Assembly: GCF_021155765.1 (NCBI RefSeq)
Contig: NC_060108.1
Coordinates: 14,409,025-14,473,024, forward strand
DNA from: Diprion similis
Taxonomy: Eukaryota; Arthropoda; Insecta; Hymenoptera; Diprionidae
DNA: 64,000 nt
Direction: 5' to 3'
Shown here: in pieces, positions 39,091-52,041 of the stretch
How positions within the stretch are numbered: position 1 is the stretch's first letter
How the letters are laid out: each line of letters begins with the position of its first letter
Notes under the pieces: generated by a model
What the model saw: the letters and a program-made list of their open reading frames with translations, nothing else
Database searches by the model: none
What the model was told of the DNA's origin: nothing
Translations under genes and position numbers: made by a program

Positions 39091-39621
39091 TCTAAACGTT
39101 ATAATCTAGATGTATGTATCAAGTGTTATCGACTTAGAAAGTCCGAATGCCAATGCTTACGTAATCATGAATAAAAACTGCAATAAAAAATAAGAAAATA
39201 TCTGACTTGTTGAATGTTTTTCATCTTCGTTTTCCGCCATATCGATATTGCCTTTTTCCGCAGGACAACTCGTCACCATGCACTTACCACCCACATTACC
39301 ACCCTGTTGAAAATCCTGTTCCATTCCAAGTTTCGTTTGACCCGTCGTAACCTAACCTGATTCAACCTAGCTGATAGTAATGTATACCCATGTATACCTC
39401 TGTATGTATACCGCACGGAGTAATACCACTTGATTTACACATAGTAGCTCGGAGAGTACGGACGATAGTAACTAGACTTTATCATAACAGTGTGTACTAG
39501 TGTTATACACAATTACCATGTATGGCTGCATTTTGTTATTTATTAATTATCACGTTTACGTATTGATATAAAATTGAGTAACTGCGAGCTACAAATATTG
39601 AGATAATAAATAGTATTCGAT

Positions 39622-42429
39622 ATGGATATCGGTGAACTACTATCATACAAGGTAATTATTCAAATATTTCTACAAGTTACCAAAATTACGTGATGTCTAG
39701 TTTTCAATGTGGACAGAAAAGTTTTTTTCACGTTTTTTGAATTTCTTTCGTTACCGATAATTAAGCTACCTACTAACAATATCTACCCTAAAAATGTGTG
39801 TCAGAAACATAACCTGTTAATTTCTCCGACACTTGTGGTTATTGTCGGTAGACAAGGGTACACTCACTGCATTACTGTCATCAGCTGATCAATTGCAAGT
39901 TCTGATGATTACTGGTGGAGTATGTTACGTTTTATCTATGGGATGAAATTTTAGCCACCCAATACACCGAAGCGGCCAGTACATGGAGATGAGGAAGATG
40001 AGGATAACTGGGAAAATGTTAAACGAGCAAAGCGTGTGATTAAAACGCCATATCATCCTCGTCAGCGACAGATCAATGAGGGAGATCTCACTCCGGCTGC
40101 TAGCAATGAACCTCCTACACCGATCAGAGCTGCACTTCCAGCTCCAGCCAATGATGTTATCGAACCTCAGTTGACAGAAAAAGAAAAACAAGAGATTATC
40201 AAGTATGTAGAGACGGAAGCAGCAGAGGTTGAAGCCTTAGATGAAGCCACACTAAAACGAATGGTTCTATTGTTTGAAAAACGAGCTCTTAGGAATCAAG
40301 AAATGAGGGTAAAATTTCCAGATCAGCCAGAAAAGTGAGTTGGTATTTACCCATTTATTTATGAAGACACACTGCCAATTGACTTTTTACCATTCTGTCT
40401 TTTCTAGATTCATGGAATCTGAAGTGGAACTACATGAGACATTGCAAGAACTAAATGTAGTGGCAACAGCCCCAGATCTCTACCCAATAATGGTAGAACT
40501 TGGTGCTGTGCCTTCCATGCTAGAGCTTCTTTCTCATGAAAATACAGACATTGCTGTTGGAGTGGCTGATCTACTGCAAGAGCTCACAGATGTTGACATT
40601 TTGCATGAAAGCCAGGACGGGGCAGATACGCTTATAGATGCATTGCTGGAACAGCAAGTATGTGCCCTCTTGGTGCAAAATTTAGAAAGGCTTGATGAAA
40701 GTGTAAAGGAAGAAAGCGACGGAGTTCACAATACTTTGGGTAATATTCCGTGACATAGCAAGATGATTATTACAGTATGGAACTATAAAGTTGATCTAGG
40801 TTCAATTAGGAAATGAAATTCTTAGGGATATTTATTTTTGATCTCAGTTATCACCTTTACCTAAAAGTTTGCTTCTTAATTTTTTTCAAGCCATATTCGA
40901 AAATCTACTCGAGTTCAGACCAGACCTCTGTGTGGATGCAGGCAAGCAAGGACTCCTCCAGTGGCTATTACGAAGAATCAAGGTGAAGGCTCCATTTGAT
41001 GGAAATAAGCTATACGCCAGTGAACTGCTATCTATACTTGTTCAACAAACGCCTGAGAATAGATTGCTGCTTGGGGATTTGGATGGAATAGATGCTCTTT
41101 TACAACAGCTCGCTGTAAGGATTTTGCTGTTTCCTAACTATATTGCGAATGATCTTGATGAAACAATAACAGATACGAACTCGTTTATTCTTATCCTGTA
41201 GTTCTACAAGCGTCATGATCCCCGAACGGCAGAGGAACAAGAAATGATGGAGAATCTGTTTAACGTTTTGTGCTCCAGTCTAATGGCAACGATAAATCGA
41301 GACAGATTTCTCCGTGGTGAAGGGCTCCAGCTGATGAATCTAATGCTACGAGAGAAGAAAATGTCTCGTAATGGATCTTTAAAGGTACATAAAGTGAAAA
41401 ATTCCTGGAAAGTTGTCACACTCTAGTCGACTCAGATTTCCGTTTTCTAGACAGAGGTTTATATTACAGGTACTAGACCATGCTATGAATGGGCCAGATG
41501 GAAAGGACAATTGCATGAAGTTTGTAGATATACTAGGATTAAGAACAATTTTTCCATTGTTCATGAAAACACCAACTAAGAACCGAAAAAAAATACTCAC
41601 AACAGAAGAGCACGAAGGTAATTACATAGTTTTTATTTACTGCTGTTCCCCTCTTGCTGAACTCACAATTTTATCTTGTTCTTGCCACCTGTATTTATTC
41701 AGAGCACGTCATTTCCATTATCGCAAGTATGCTGAGGAATTGTAAAGGAGCACAGAGACAACGTCTGATAAGCAAATTCACCGAAAACGATTTTGAAAAA
41801 GTCGATAGACTGATGGAGCTTCATTTTAAATACTTGGAAAAAGTAGAGGAGGTTGAAAGAGATACAAAGGCAAGTCGTGTAACTATAACTAACTATTCTT
41901 GACTTTTGTAGTCATCTATAAATTGATATCAAAACTGACACTACTTACATTACTTATATCCACTTCTGATCCCTACATCTATGTGTATGTGTGGGATTAT
42001 CACTGGATATTTTCTGTTCCTGATATTATTCAGAAATTCTAATTTACAGGATGACGAAGAAGAGGAAGAATCTTACATGAGGAGACTGGATGGAGGATTA
42101 TTCATTCTCCAGTTAGTAGATTACGTTTTATTGGAAGCCTGTACAGGCTGTCCGCCAACGGTGAAACAACGGGTAACTAGAATTCTCGCACAAAGACGTG
42201 CATCTCTCAAGACCATAAGGCACATTATGAGAGGTAGGTTGGACAGCTCATATTATGAATTCGCACTTCCAGTACGCTTTTCTGTTTCTACAATATGAAG
42301 GAGACAGCATAAAAACCGGTGCTTTTCATAATTCCTATAGAATATGCGGGTAATCTTGGTGATGCAGGCGACAATGAGTGGAGAGAAGCAGAACAGCAAC
42401 ATATTTTGCAACTGATCGACAAGTTCTGA
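39622..42429 (+). CDS. Beta-catenin-like protein 1 (CTNNBL1), 9 exons
   Basis: Armadillo-repeat nuclear protein associated with the CDC5L/PRP19 spliceosome complex. Exons: 39622-39651, 39955-40334, 40408-40739, 40891-41114, 41202-41384, 41470-41617, 41703-41869, 42050-42233, 42341-42429. In frame throughout: 578 residues (human 563). Visible: the conserved MDIGELLSYK start, an acidic/basic N-terminal stretch with KRAKR-type nuclear signal, then armadillo-like helical repeats with family blocks (NLERLDESVKEESDGVHNTL, GLLQWLLRRIKVKAPFDGNK, FTENDFEKVDRLMELHFKYL). Exon 7 ends with a GC donor (AAAG/GCAAGT), an accepted minor class. It is convergent with Asx, whose 3' end lies about 2.2 kb away. 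Confidence 0.95.
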
Positions 42430-44613
42430 TGCTTACCTACCTCAAGATTTTCAGCCTTTATAATGATGAGAAGATTGTCCCACATTACCCAATTGTGTTC
42501 ACACGTAATTAGATGTAGATAAACCCTCTACACATCAGCGAAAATCGAAAAATTAACAGATTATTGTAATCACGTAGTATTAATCGTATTTGCATTTTAT
42601 TTACAATTAATAAGAATGAATTGTCAGTAAATGTGGTTCACTGTTTTTGTAGGCAGTTTTTTTTCTATGCTATCAGTGGAACTCCTACTGACTAGTTTAT
42701 CTTGCATGTTGATGCCAATAATATCGAAGAAAGTCATAAAAAGTCATTCAATGATTACTTCAGACACTACATAAACTTGCAACATATTATTCTTATAATT
42801 TTTATGTCATTTCTGTTCCCTATAGTTCATTACTTCATCATTAATCAAGGTAAACGGATGGTATGTATAGCGTACTTACATCTACAGCTTTGCAGAAAGC
42901 ACTGATGCTAGTTCTTTCTCGAATAAGCCACAAAACTGATAAGTGGTATCGCTTCATCGGTTGACAATCATTCATACCATAAGTTGTTACCACCATTTGT
43001 TGTAATGTCTTTTTATTTCCTTCTTTACTGATGTTGCAACTTATATTTTTTTCAAACTTTTGAAATATTATTAGTGAGAGGATGGATTCGGTTCAATGAT
43101 TGAAGAAAGACAAGGCTTCAATCTGATTATAATTGTCTTCACAAGGACTGCAATTATCTACCGCAAATACCGCGAGTGAAAAGAAGTTGAAAATTTTCGT
43201 TAATTATATCCGACCATTCTTTAAAGTTTTAAACGAATATGAATTTATTTACATTTGAGCGGAGTACACAGTAGGTGCTATGCAATCACAACAATAATAT
43301 TATCATTGTAAGATGATAAAAAATAAACAATTATGTATTACAATCTAGTATGGATGAGTCGCGTCTTGTATTTTCCCTGATACGCTAAAATGTAAAGTCT
43401 CGTGCTCTGCAAACCTAATGGCGTAATGAGATAATGAAAATATGTAAAAAAAAATGAACAAACATGTTTTATGTACAATGTGAGAATTCGACGTAAAACC
43501 AGTCACGCCTTTTTTGCGCACCGTCGGTTCCGTCGCTTTTCGGGATCAGTCCAGTTCGTTGATTCGATATAACGAACATCCGTCGCAGATTTATCTAACA
43601 ATAAGCATTGGATCACAGCTAATCTACATGAAAATCTTACCTCTAATGATAATTAATATGTCGCTACTGCTAAATAGGTCACTCGTTAATGACTCAATAA
43701 CACATGCCTTAGACGAACGAGTTTCCTAAATACATCGCGTGTGAGGAGATGCGGCAGGATGATTCCAAAACGTTAAACCGTATCGAAATACATAATTCAA
43801 GGTCATTAATTCTTCTTTCACTATATGTTTTACGCAAATCTGTTGCTGCATCTCATCGCATTTTTTTTCAATAAGAATTTCCTTTGCAATATCGTGGGTG
43901 ATGAATTGAAAACTGTGGGAATAAATAAATAGCGATATCACGAACGATTACGTGTGATGTCAGTGGAAGACAATAACGGTGTCAAACTGCAATGGTATTT
44001 TAGCCCTTACTCAACAATGAAAGTAATGGGGACTTAACAAATCACTAGGCTTGGATATGCCTCTGATTGTACGCAGCATTAAAAGTATCGAAATAAAATA
44101 CACGAGATAACACGGATGATGGCAAGTTGCTTTGATTGTTTACGCTCTACGCGTTATTTTTCTTATTTATACTGTGTTTCATCACTCACCAGCCTTAGAG
44201 TGATGGTCATGGGAGGGTTTTACAAAGCAAGGTAGAATGTCACGATTTTTGAATGTCAAGTACATATCAATTCAATAAACATAACAACGTCCCCACTACA
44301 CCCATGTTCATCTACTTATAAGAATATTCATTTGACGGTGACCGGCTAGATAATAAACAGGTACTGGCCGTGGTGAAAAAATTTCCAAAAGTCTCATATT
44401 AAGGAAAGTTTTTTCACAACAGTACCACCAGTCTCACCAATAAATGAGCTAGCAGCAAAGAAACGATAATTGAAACCTATTTCCGACAAAGATATGAAAA
44501 CTATGTCAAGCCCAACAGCCGCTCAGCCTTCTCATGCTTACCAACAGTATCCTTCTGTAGCTTGATCTATGGGTTTCATTTATCTGGCTACTTGATCTAT
44601 GACTAACCACTGA
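42430..44613. other. Convergent intergenic region, no gene seen
   Basis: Between the CTNNBL1 and Asx stop codons. AT-rich DNA that must contain both 3' UTRs. Small open frames (for example 42702-42905 and 43514-43729) lack homology or codon structure I would trust. Confidence 0.55.
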
Positions 44614-47600
44614 TCAACGTATGAGACAGGTGGCGCAAATTCGTTGAGGGCCAATACAGTCATCATGGCAGAAGGCTCCACATTGTCGACATATGACCAT
44701 AGCACCTCTCATGTTGCATTCACACGGTGGTGGAGGATCACCACCCATAATAACACCAGGAGCACCAGGCTCAGCGCCACCACCACCTCTCCCATCTGAA
44801 GCACCTCTTGCCTTGAGAGTTACAGCTTGATGAGAACCCTCCCCAGCACTCGCTGGCCGTCCTCTGACCAGATGAAGTCCCACTCCCATTCCAGCTATTT
44901 GAGGGGGAAGCGGTGGTGCCGATGAAGCCCGAGGTGCACTGTCTCCGACTCCAGTTCTTTGTACTAAGATGTATTGACCCAGACCATTTGTTCCATTAGG
45001 ACCCAGCTGAGCCACTGCCCCACTTTCAGTCACCTAAAATATGATTTATGCAAGTTATTTTAAGCGAAAACATCATCAAGTTCCTACAGAATAACCAAAT
45101 CATATTTCACATTTACCTCCGCAGGTATGGCTTGCCGTGTGGTAGCAAATACATGTCTAAGCATCACTGCTTGACCCTTATTCTGCGTATGTTTTACATG
45201 CTGCACAGCTTGCTGAGTCTTCTGGGTTTTGACACTGGTTAGCGAACGTCCTCCAGGCTTGCTAGTAGTAAAAGCTCCATCAGCACGGGCTAATAAACTT
45301 GGGGGTGGTTTCAGATGAGCCTTGAGTTGATCCCTATTCGGCGAGCTTTGGATCACCTGTAGATTGATAAAGGATTTGAACTATTCCAAATAATCTAGAA
45401 ATCCCTCAACAGTTCATGTACCAATACTGAATTCTAGTCAAATTTTGGACTTTACAGATGAAAAAAAAATAAATCCTATAGCATTCAACTTTTCAATGCA
45501 ATGGACTAACCGCCTGACAGATCTGGTAGCTTCGTTCCAAATTTACAGCTCCAGGGGGTTCTTTTGTGGAACTCCGAGACCTTCCCCCGCCTTGTTCCTT
45601 ATTACCACTCCGTGAACCTCTTTGGCCACCTTGGCTGGTAGAACGAGCCAATCGCGAAGGAGCAGTGACGACGTTTGTGGGATATTGTTGCTGGACAGTA
45701 GCAGTTACAATCTGTCGAGGTTGCGCAACAATTGGAGTCTGTTGCTGGACAACAATTGTGCTTTGCCCTCGACCTTGATTCGGGGACGGAACACATATAG
45801 GGTTGCTCTGTGCCTGGTTACGTGGAAGCACATTGCTATTTGCAACATTCGTTTGTCCAACCACATTTGCCGACGATATTTGAACAATGGTCTCTTCTTG
45901 AGTACTGACTACGCCGAGCTGGGAGGACGGATTGGGCTGATTTTGAATCTGTATTGGGACAGAGTTTGAGTTTGTTTGCCCCGTATGAAAATTTGTTTGT
46001 ACAAATCTGATTGACTGTAGTGGAGGAAATGCTATTATCGGTGGGCTATTCGACTGAATGTTGTTCAGTAGGCAGGTTGTCACAGGGGTACCAACAGTCA
46101 CTGTGTCAGCTCTTTCATAGGAAGGGCTTTGGTCAACGGGAATTTGCACAGAGTTCATCACTTCTGCAATACTAGTCTTTGTGTTACTTTGTTGGGGAAT
46201 GCTCTCAATTTCGTTGGATGTCGATGAATCATTGCAGTCATCCTGTGTCGTCACAGTTATGTTTGCGGCAACAGAACCATCTAAAGCTGCCGTTACTAGG
46301 GGCCAGGGTACTTGGAGCTCCTCATGTGTCTGCAAATTGGAATTAATTATTAAACCATCACTTCAATTCAAGTATTCTAAAATAAGTTCGATTCAGAGAA
46401 CGTGATTTTGAAGAACCTTATGAAAGTCGTCTCCGAAAAAGCATTTTATAGGTTTCAATTATTATCTACTTACAGTGGTTACTCCAACGTTATTTACTGT
46501 GGGATCAACAGTCCAGTTGCATTCGAGCATCCCGGTACTAATCTCTCGCGATTCGAGAACATAATTATTGGCATCAATGAAAGCATCTTCCTCATTTCCA
46601 GTGGTCATCTCACACGAGGCTGCATTGACTGGCCCTTGTACAGGTACCGCAGGATTGTCATCCTCTCCTCCTGTACTTGAACCAATTTCTATGTCGGCCA
46701 GAATGGGATAAATATTTTCTGGGCATCCTGATATCTCTTCATAAGCTTCTTTCATTTCACCACGTACCTACGACCACAAAAATCCATTTCATTGGAATAT
46801 GTAAATACCAACCATCTGAGGATTATAATGCTGATAACCAATATGATTCTTGCATTTTCTCACCTCTAATTCGTGTATGCGTTGTAATGTTTCACTATCT
46901 ATCTCCATCTCTTCTGGAATCTGTGGTTCACCATCTACAGTTGTAGTTGTTGCTGATTCTTCTACTTCTGGTTGACTATTGATTATAGACTGGTTCTCTG
47001 ATATTGGTTCTGACAGAGGGGCACCATCACAGGATGACAAATTCTCTGTTGTTATATTACTTTCAATTTTATACATCTCTGAATCATGATTATCCGATTG
47101 ACGGGAGATCTCTTCATCGGGTACATCGGAAACTAGTTCCTCAGACTTGTGTATTTCTTCATCAATAACTTCAGCAGCTACTCCATTGGGTATTTCTAAC
47201 ATCAACTCTCTTGGAGCTTCAGATATACAGAGATCTGATGACTTCATGGTCTCTTCATCAGTGACAATGACAGGTGTTTCTTCTGTGAGTGGTTCAGGGT
47301 CAGACTTGATAATGACATTGGATGAAGTTAGTTTTTGATGTGTTAGTACTTCTTTGCAACTAATACTCGGGACCTTATTCTTGTCACTGTCACATTCCTG
47401 CACCGATTTAAGGGACATTGCTTGACTCTTCGTTGCCAAGCTTGATGCAATTATATGACTTTTAGAAACATAACTTGCTATCGCCACTTTTTCTTCTGTA
47501 ACTGCTGCTGAACAAGGTATAAGGTCAGTTGCTGATTGATCATGTATAGATTCTGAGCGTAGTCGCAAACTTGAACGCGTGACTGCTCCAATCGGCCTTG

Positions 47601-49430
47601 GTTCCAGTGCACAGTGCAGTCCTGTAAGAATACATTACTCATGATTTAATTTTTTCATTTTTATTATTGCAGCACGGGTAAGTACCCAATACAAAACAAA
47701 TGAAAAATAAAACTTTTCAACAATTTACGGCTTAAATTTCATAAATCTAAAGTCTTTTTATAAACTCTTCCTTACTTAAATGAAATAGATCTGAAGTAGT
47801 TTTGTTTATGTTTACAATATTCATAGCTCTCTACAGTAGGGATGCTTTTATCAGACCAGTATCAACGTCGAAAAGGGGTAATAATAATAATTATAAAAAG
47901 CAAAACTATATAACATAGAAATTTTGTATGAAGGTTTTTGAGATATTCGACTTACCGGATCTTAATTTAGGCTCCCGTTTCTCGCCCCATATTGGCTCAA
48001 AATGCTTAAGCTTCCAAGGATCTAACTTATTCTTATCTCTCTCGGCTTCCATTTTCAGTCTCTGTTGATTTTCTGGGGTGAATTCACCCTCAGCCAGACG
48101 TTTTTTCCACTCAAGGCAGGCACGTGCAAAGAACTCATTGTTCAATCCAGATGTTGCAGCATCCTAAAAAGTAATGATTGCATGCAAGAGCAAATATTAT
48201 ACAATATGTATAAATATTTATGAAAGGCTCTTGCAGTCAAAGAAGTAAACTTTTTATCATATGAGGCTGAATGAAAAGCCAAACATTCTAATTTTTATTC
48301 AATTAAGGGTAGTGTAGTTCGAAAATAAAAATTTTGTGAAAAACCTTGAACCCCCAATACTTTTATAGAATCATGAGCATTAACCTAAACTGCAGTTTAC
48401 TATTTCGAAAAAATTTAACACGTTTGGCTAGTAACTCTGGTTGCTAGCTTTAGTTTCATTTTTATCATAACTAGTGATCATTTGAAATTACAGATACAAT
48501 GACCAATAGCATACCTGTCTATCAACAGCTGGTAAAAGCTGAGCGAGCTTCCTTTGATAAAGAGGAGGAAGTCCCTGGAAGGTGTACCGATTAAGTAAAG
48601 CCCTAAGACTGGTGCTGGCCAAAATGCTGGCTGGTGATTCCAGATCTACTAACCCAGCTTCTAACTGAGCAGCAGCTGATAGCCTTTTCGTCGATCTTCT
48701 ACGACTAGACTTCAAACTAAAACCAGGTAGACTTGCCAACACTTCCCTCATTGTAGCTGCTGGTTCCTCTGCTATTTTTATGGAAATATGATTACTTTTA
48801 TTTCATCAGTTTAAGAATAATAGCAATCCAAAAATAATCCTGGACGTTGACAGATAACATATTATAAATACATTTGGATCTTGAATAAAAATTATTGCCT
48901 TTCTGCATATCCTGCGCAACACGTGTGCCACAATTCTTGCTATTACACGTTTCTTATCCAAAGAGTTTCAGCAGACCTGTTAGTTACAAATAGAAAAAAA
49001 AACCTAAATGATTTTGGTAATCAAATATAAAAACCAACATAGAAGCAACGATCCAACAATTCTGTCAACAGATGACACAACTGAAAGCAATCAAAATTTG
49101 TATACAGACGATGAAATTCAGAGCTGTTGATGGTTTAAAAAAATGATACCGATTAATAAACTTACTTGTGGGAGTTCGTGGGACATTAGCAACATTCAAG
49201 GGAACATCGTCCGGAGGAGGTGGCGGAAGAGGCTTTACAACAATTCTTGGAAGGGTGCGAGAGTTGCCAGCAGCTATCGTAGTGTTTTTTCTCCTCCTCT
49301 TGGCCTGCTGGCGGAGCGCGTGTTTGATAACTTTTTTGCTGTGAACCATACTGGAGTAACCAGAACATCCAGGGCTGCTTTCTCCGCCTCCCTCGCACTT
49401 CGTGCCATCCAGATCCATCTCCATTGTCAT
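44614..49430 (-). CDS. Additional sex combs (Asx), Polycomb-group DEUBAD/PHD protein, 8 exons
   Basis: Nuclear regulatory subunit that activates the Calypso/BAP1 deubiquitinase acting on histone H2A (PR-DUB). Exons, first to last: 49166-49430, 48515-48771, 47956-48163, 46864-47621, 46474-46767, 45511-46329, 45117-45356, 44614-45033. All are in frame, giving 1086 residues. Visible: an N-terminal basic patch and [14 protein letters not shown]; the DEUBAD/ASXH region in exons 2-3 ([53 protein letters not shown]); a long acidic low-complexity middle (about residues 245-600); a Gln/Asn/Ser-rich segment; and a C-terminal atypical PHD finger starting [20 protein letters not shown] and ending at the stop. 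An in-frame stop lies just upstream of ATG 49430, which supports that start. No HARE-HTH domain is seen. The exon 2 acceptor is a tandem TAGCAG. Confidence 0.93.
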
Positions 49431-50594
49431 ACAAGTAATGCCCTACCTCATTGCCACGATAAAACTACACGTGTGCACATGGTTGATTTGGCAAGATTCC
49501 ACGAGTTTTTAAACATTAACATAACAATGGTTACATTTTTGATTGGTATATTATGTGAACTCCGACGAATGTCAACTGGGGTATAAAAAATAAAAACAAC
49601 ATTTCTTCAAACCGACTGCCCAACCAACTTCCTGCTAAACTAGGTTAAAGTTTTTGACAATTTTCAGCACAAAATTGTTAATGTACTATTGTCACACGTT
49701 GCAAACGCGTTCTGATTATGAAAATAGAGAGTTTTAACTCAGTGAAGCATGAAATATCGAACAGAAAAACTCTGACGACGTTTCACTTCAACCAGCCATA
49801 TTGTATTTACGTATTTATTCCGTCCAGGCTAGCCAACTGGAGGAATTTTTTTCAAATTCTCGTTAGTTCTTTACATTACGTTTATATTATTTTCATTCGC
49901 CGATTCACACGTATCAATTTACGAAGAAATTCATTACGAATTCAAAATTGTTAACATTATACTCGTATCGGTCTGAATGTAGCATTTCGAATTAGTTGTA
50001 ACGCATTAAATTCATGAGCATGAAATCGAAAAGAAATTTTAAAAAACTCACACGTCCATAGAGCTTACATGGAGTGGACACGGCGACGTTTTCACGGTCC
50101 TTTCAAACGTGTCCCAAACAGATTGAGAAAGAAGGCTCATGAAAGAAGGACATATCATGTCCCGCCTTTTCAGCACACTTCTAATGCGATCGACGAAGAC
50201 AGCGATATATTTGTCTTGAGCGCAATGCAATTTGAAGCCTGCAGAAAGATCAGAGGAAAACGTCGGCATGTCCACTCCATGTTTTTCCAGCTTATAATTC
50301 GGTGCTCTGTGCGGACGACCCTCTAGAAATGTATTACTCACAGTTACATAGATATGTATCATATAATTCCTTCATCTCTGTGTATATTGAACGCATAAAC
50401 ATGACATAGCTTATGGAGACTGACTGCGCGCCTACAATAGAAATTTTAACTGCGCGGTCTGTGCACCAAGCGAGCCTGAAGCCGTAATTAGAAAGAGAGA
50501 GCACAGCTGGACCGGACTCCTCTGTTGGACAATCGAAAATGTGGGAAGCAGTCGCCAGGCGGGGAGGTATGTGTAGTTCCATGGAGCTATGTCG

Positions 50595-50615
50595 CCCCCC
50601 CCCCCCCCCCCCCCC
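50595..50615. repeat. Poly(C) run of 21
   Basis: Uninterrupted 21 C directly abutting copy C of the short inverted-repeat element. Confidence 0.95.
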
Positions 50616-50706
50616 AGAACGCGACGCGCTGACTAGTGAGAGGTCCCCGGCTCCTCGCCTAGGAAGTTTTTAGCGCTGCCCCCTAGTTTCGGAACACATC
50701 CCTAGA
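50616..50706. repeat. Short inverted-repeat element, copy C (left part missing)
   Basis: Retains the right half: ctcctcgcctaggaagtttt then tagcgctgccccctagtttc and ggaacacatccctag. The left terminal repeat is absent and its place is taken by the poly(C) run. Confidence 0.65.
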
Positions 50707-50732
50707 ATCCAGAAGCGGAGTGCTCTAAAGCC

Positions 50733-50761
50733 TTAGAGCATATACTGTATATGCTCTAAGT
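50733..50761. promoter_or_regulatory. Perfect 29-nt palindrome upstream of SelT
   Basis: Two 14-nt arms, left arm cttagagcatatac, perfectly complementary around one central base. It lies about 225 bp before the SelT-like start codon in a divergent promoter region. It may be a dimeric binding site or a tiny cruciform. Function is not shown. Confidence 0.6.
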
Positions 50762-50985
50762 CTAAAGCGAAGGGCTTGTGCGATCGCAGCGCTGGCTGAC
50801 AGCGAAATAAACAGGGAGCGTTCGAGTAACGAACGACTTTACTGTCTAATCCTCTGTGACCATGAATTGACTCTACACTCTAAGTTGACTGGTGTCGTCC
50901 CTTGTCGAAATTTGCAAAACTATCGCGTGAACTCGTGAGAGGTTAACTTTATTGAGTGTTGATTTGTTTAAAAGTTAGCTTTATT

Positions 50986-52041
50986 ATGTACGGTCTAAAG
51001 TTAGGTTTGTCGTTTTTAATAATAATCTGTGCCTTGGGCACACACGCAGGTGCAAACAGCGATAGCGATGGCGATATCCCGCTATCCAGGATTCGGGGCA
51101 GCGCCGGACCAACGCTAAAATTTTTCTACTGGCGAGTCAAATTCTTTTTGTCGAATGATGAAATGTTTTATCTGCATCCTTAATAGACAATGCACTGACA
51201 TTCGTCACGTGACTATCGTGTGAACCATAATGATGAACTGTCATTAGTTTTGTTATAATTCTTTCAGTTATTCGTGTGGCTACAGAAAGGTATTTGACGA
51301 CTATGTCAATATTCTGCAACAGAAATATCCTGGACTGAATATCGATGGAGAGAATTTTAATCCAGCTGGCTACAAGCTATTTTTGGCGAAATTTTTGGTG
51401 AGTATAAAACATCTGTTTCAATTCAAAGTAAGAGTATCTCCGAAGCAATGAAACCAGCTTATCGATTGATTAAAAATCTGATCTTCATAAGTTTATAGTA
51501 TCGAAATGATCAGTTCGTTTATTACAGTTTAGTTGTAATATCGATCGTTCAGCTTTACCATACACATAACTTATTTGATGTTCAGACCATTGACCCATTA
51601 CTAATAGCATTGATCAATTCTCTTTGCAGGGCATGTCTAAAATCCTGGTGATCATCATAATATTATGCGGCATAAATGTATTTGCCCCGTTAGGCATTCG
51701 TCAGCCATCTTGGTGGCAATGGTGTACTGATAATCGTCTCTATGCCTGCATGATGCTCTTCTTTCTCTGCAATGCAATTGAAGGACAGTTAATTGCATCA
51801 GGGGCATTTGAGATCCTACTCAATGGTTATTAAACTCTTGCAATATCAATCATCAGCACAAGCAAGCAGAATGAAATAACTCTTGAACCTATCTCTAGCA
51901 CGCTTCCATGTTACAGATGTTCCTGTGTGGTCTAAGCTAGAAACTGGACGAATACCGCAGCCTCCAGAACTTTTTCAAATCATAGACAGTCACATGCAAT
52001 TTGGAACAATGGCTGTTGAACATGACGGCTTTGGTAAATAA
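50986..52041 (+). CDS. Selenoprotein T-like, cysteine form, 4 exons
   Basis: ER-membrane thioredoxin-like oxidoreductase of the SelWTH family. Exons: 50986-51131, 51268-51397, 51630-51825, 51917-52041, giving 198 residues (human SELENOT 195). Visible: an N-terminal signal/anchor (about residues 5-20), the redox motif CYSC at residues 49-52 where vertebrates have Cys-x-x-Sec, a hydrophobic segment MSKILVIIIILCGINVFAPL, and family blocks WWQWCTDNRLYACMM, GAFEILLNDVPVWSKLE. The first Cys codon is split by intron 1, whose donor is GC (CTG/GCGAGT). The alternative GT three bases further does not restore frame. The donor of exon 3 (GTTATT) is also weak. Loss of Sec agrees with its known reduction in many insects. 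Confidence 0.93.

Larger units (their letters stand above)
49431..50985. other. Divergent promoter region between Asx and SelT
   Basis: Asx (minus) and the SelT-like gene (plus) are head to head, 1.55 kb apart. A minus-strand donor near 50048-50056 suggests a non-coding Asx first exon at roughly 50057-50500. The interval also holds a 21-C run, a truncated copy of the short inverted-repeat element and a perfect 29-nt palindrome, annotated separately. Confidence 0.5.

Noticed and set aside
16627-49430. A functional ubiquitin gene cluster formed by fat facets and Asx
   Set aside because: They act on different substrates, lie about 13 kb apart and are separated by unrelated genes; proximity is not evidence.
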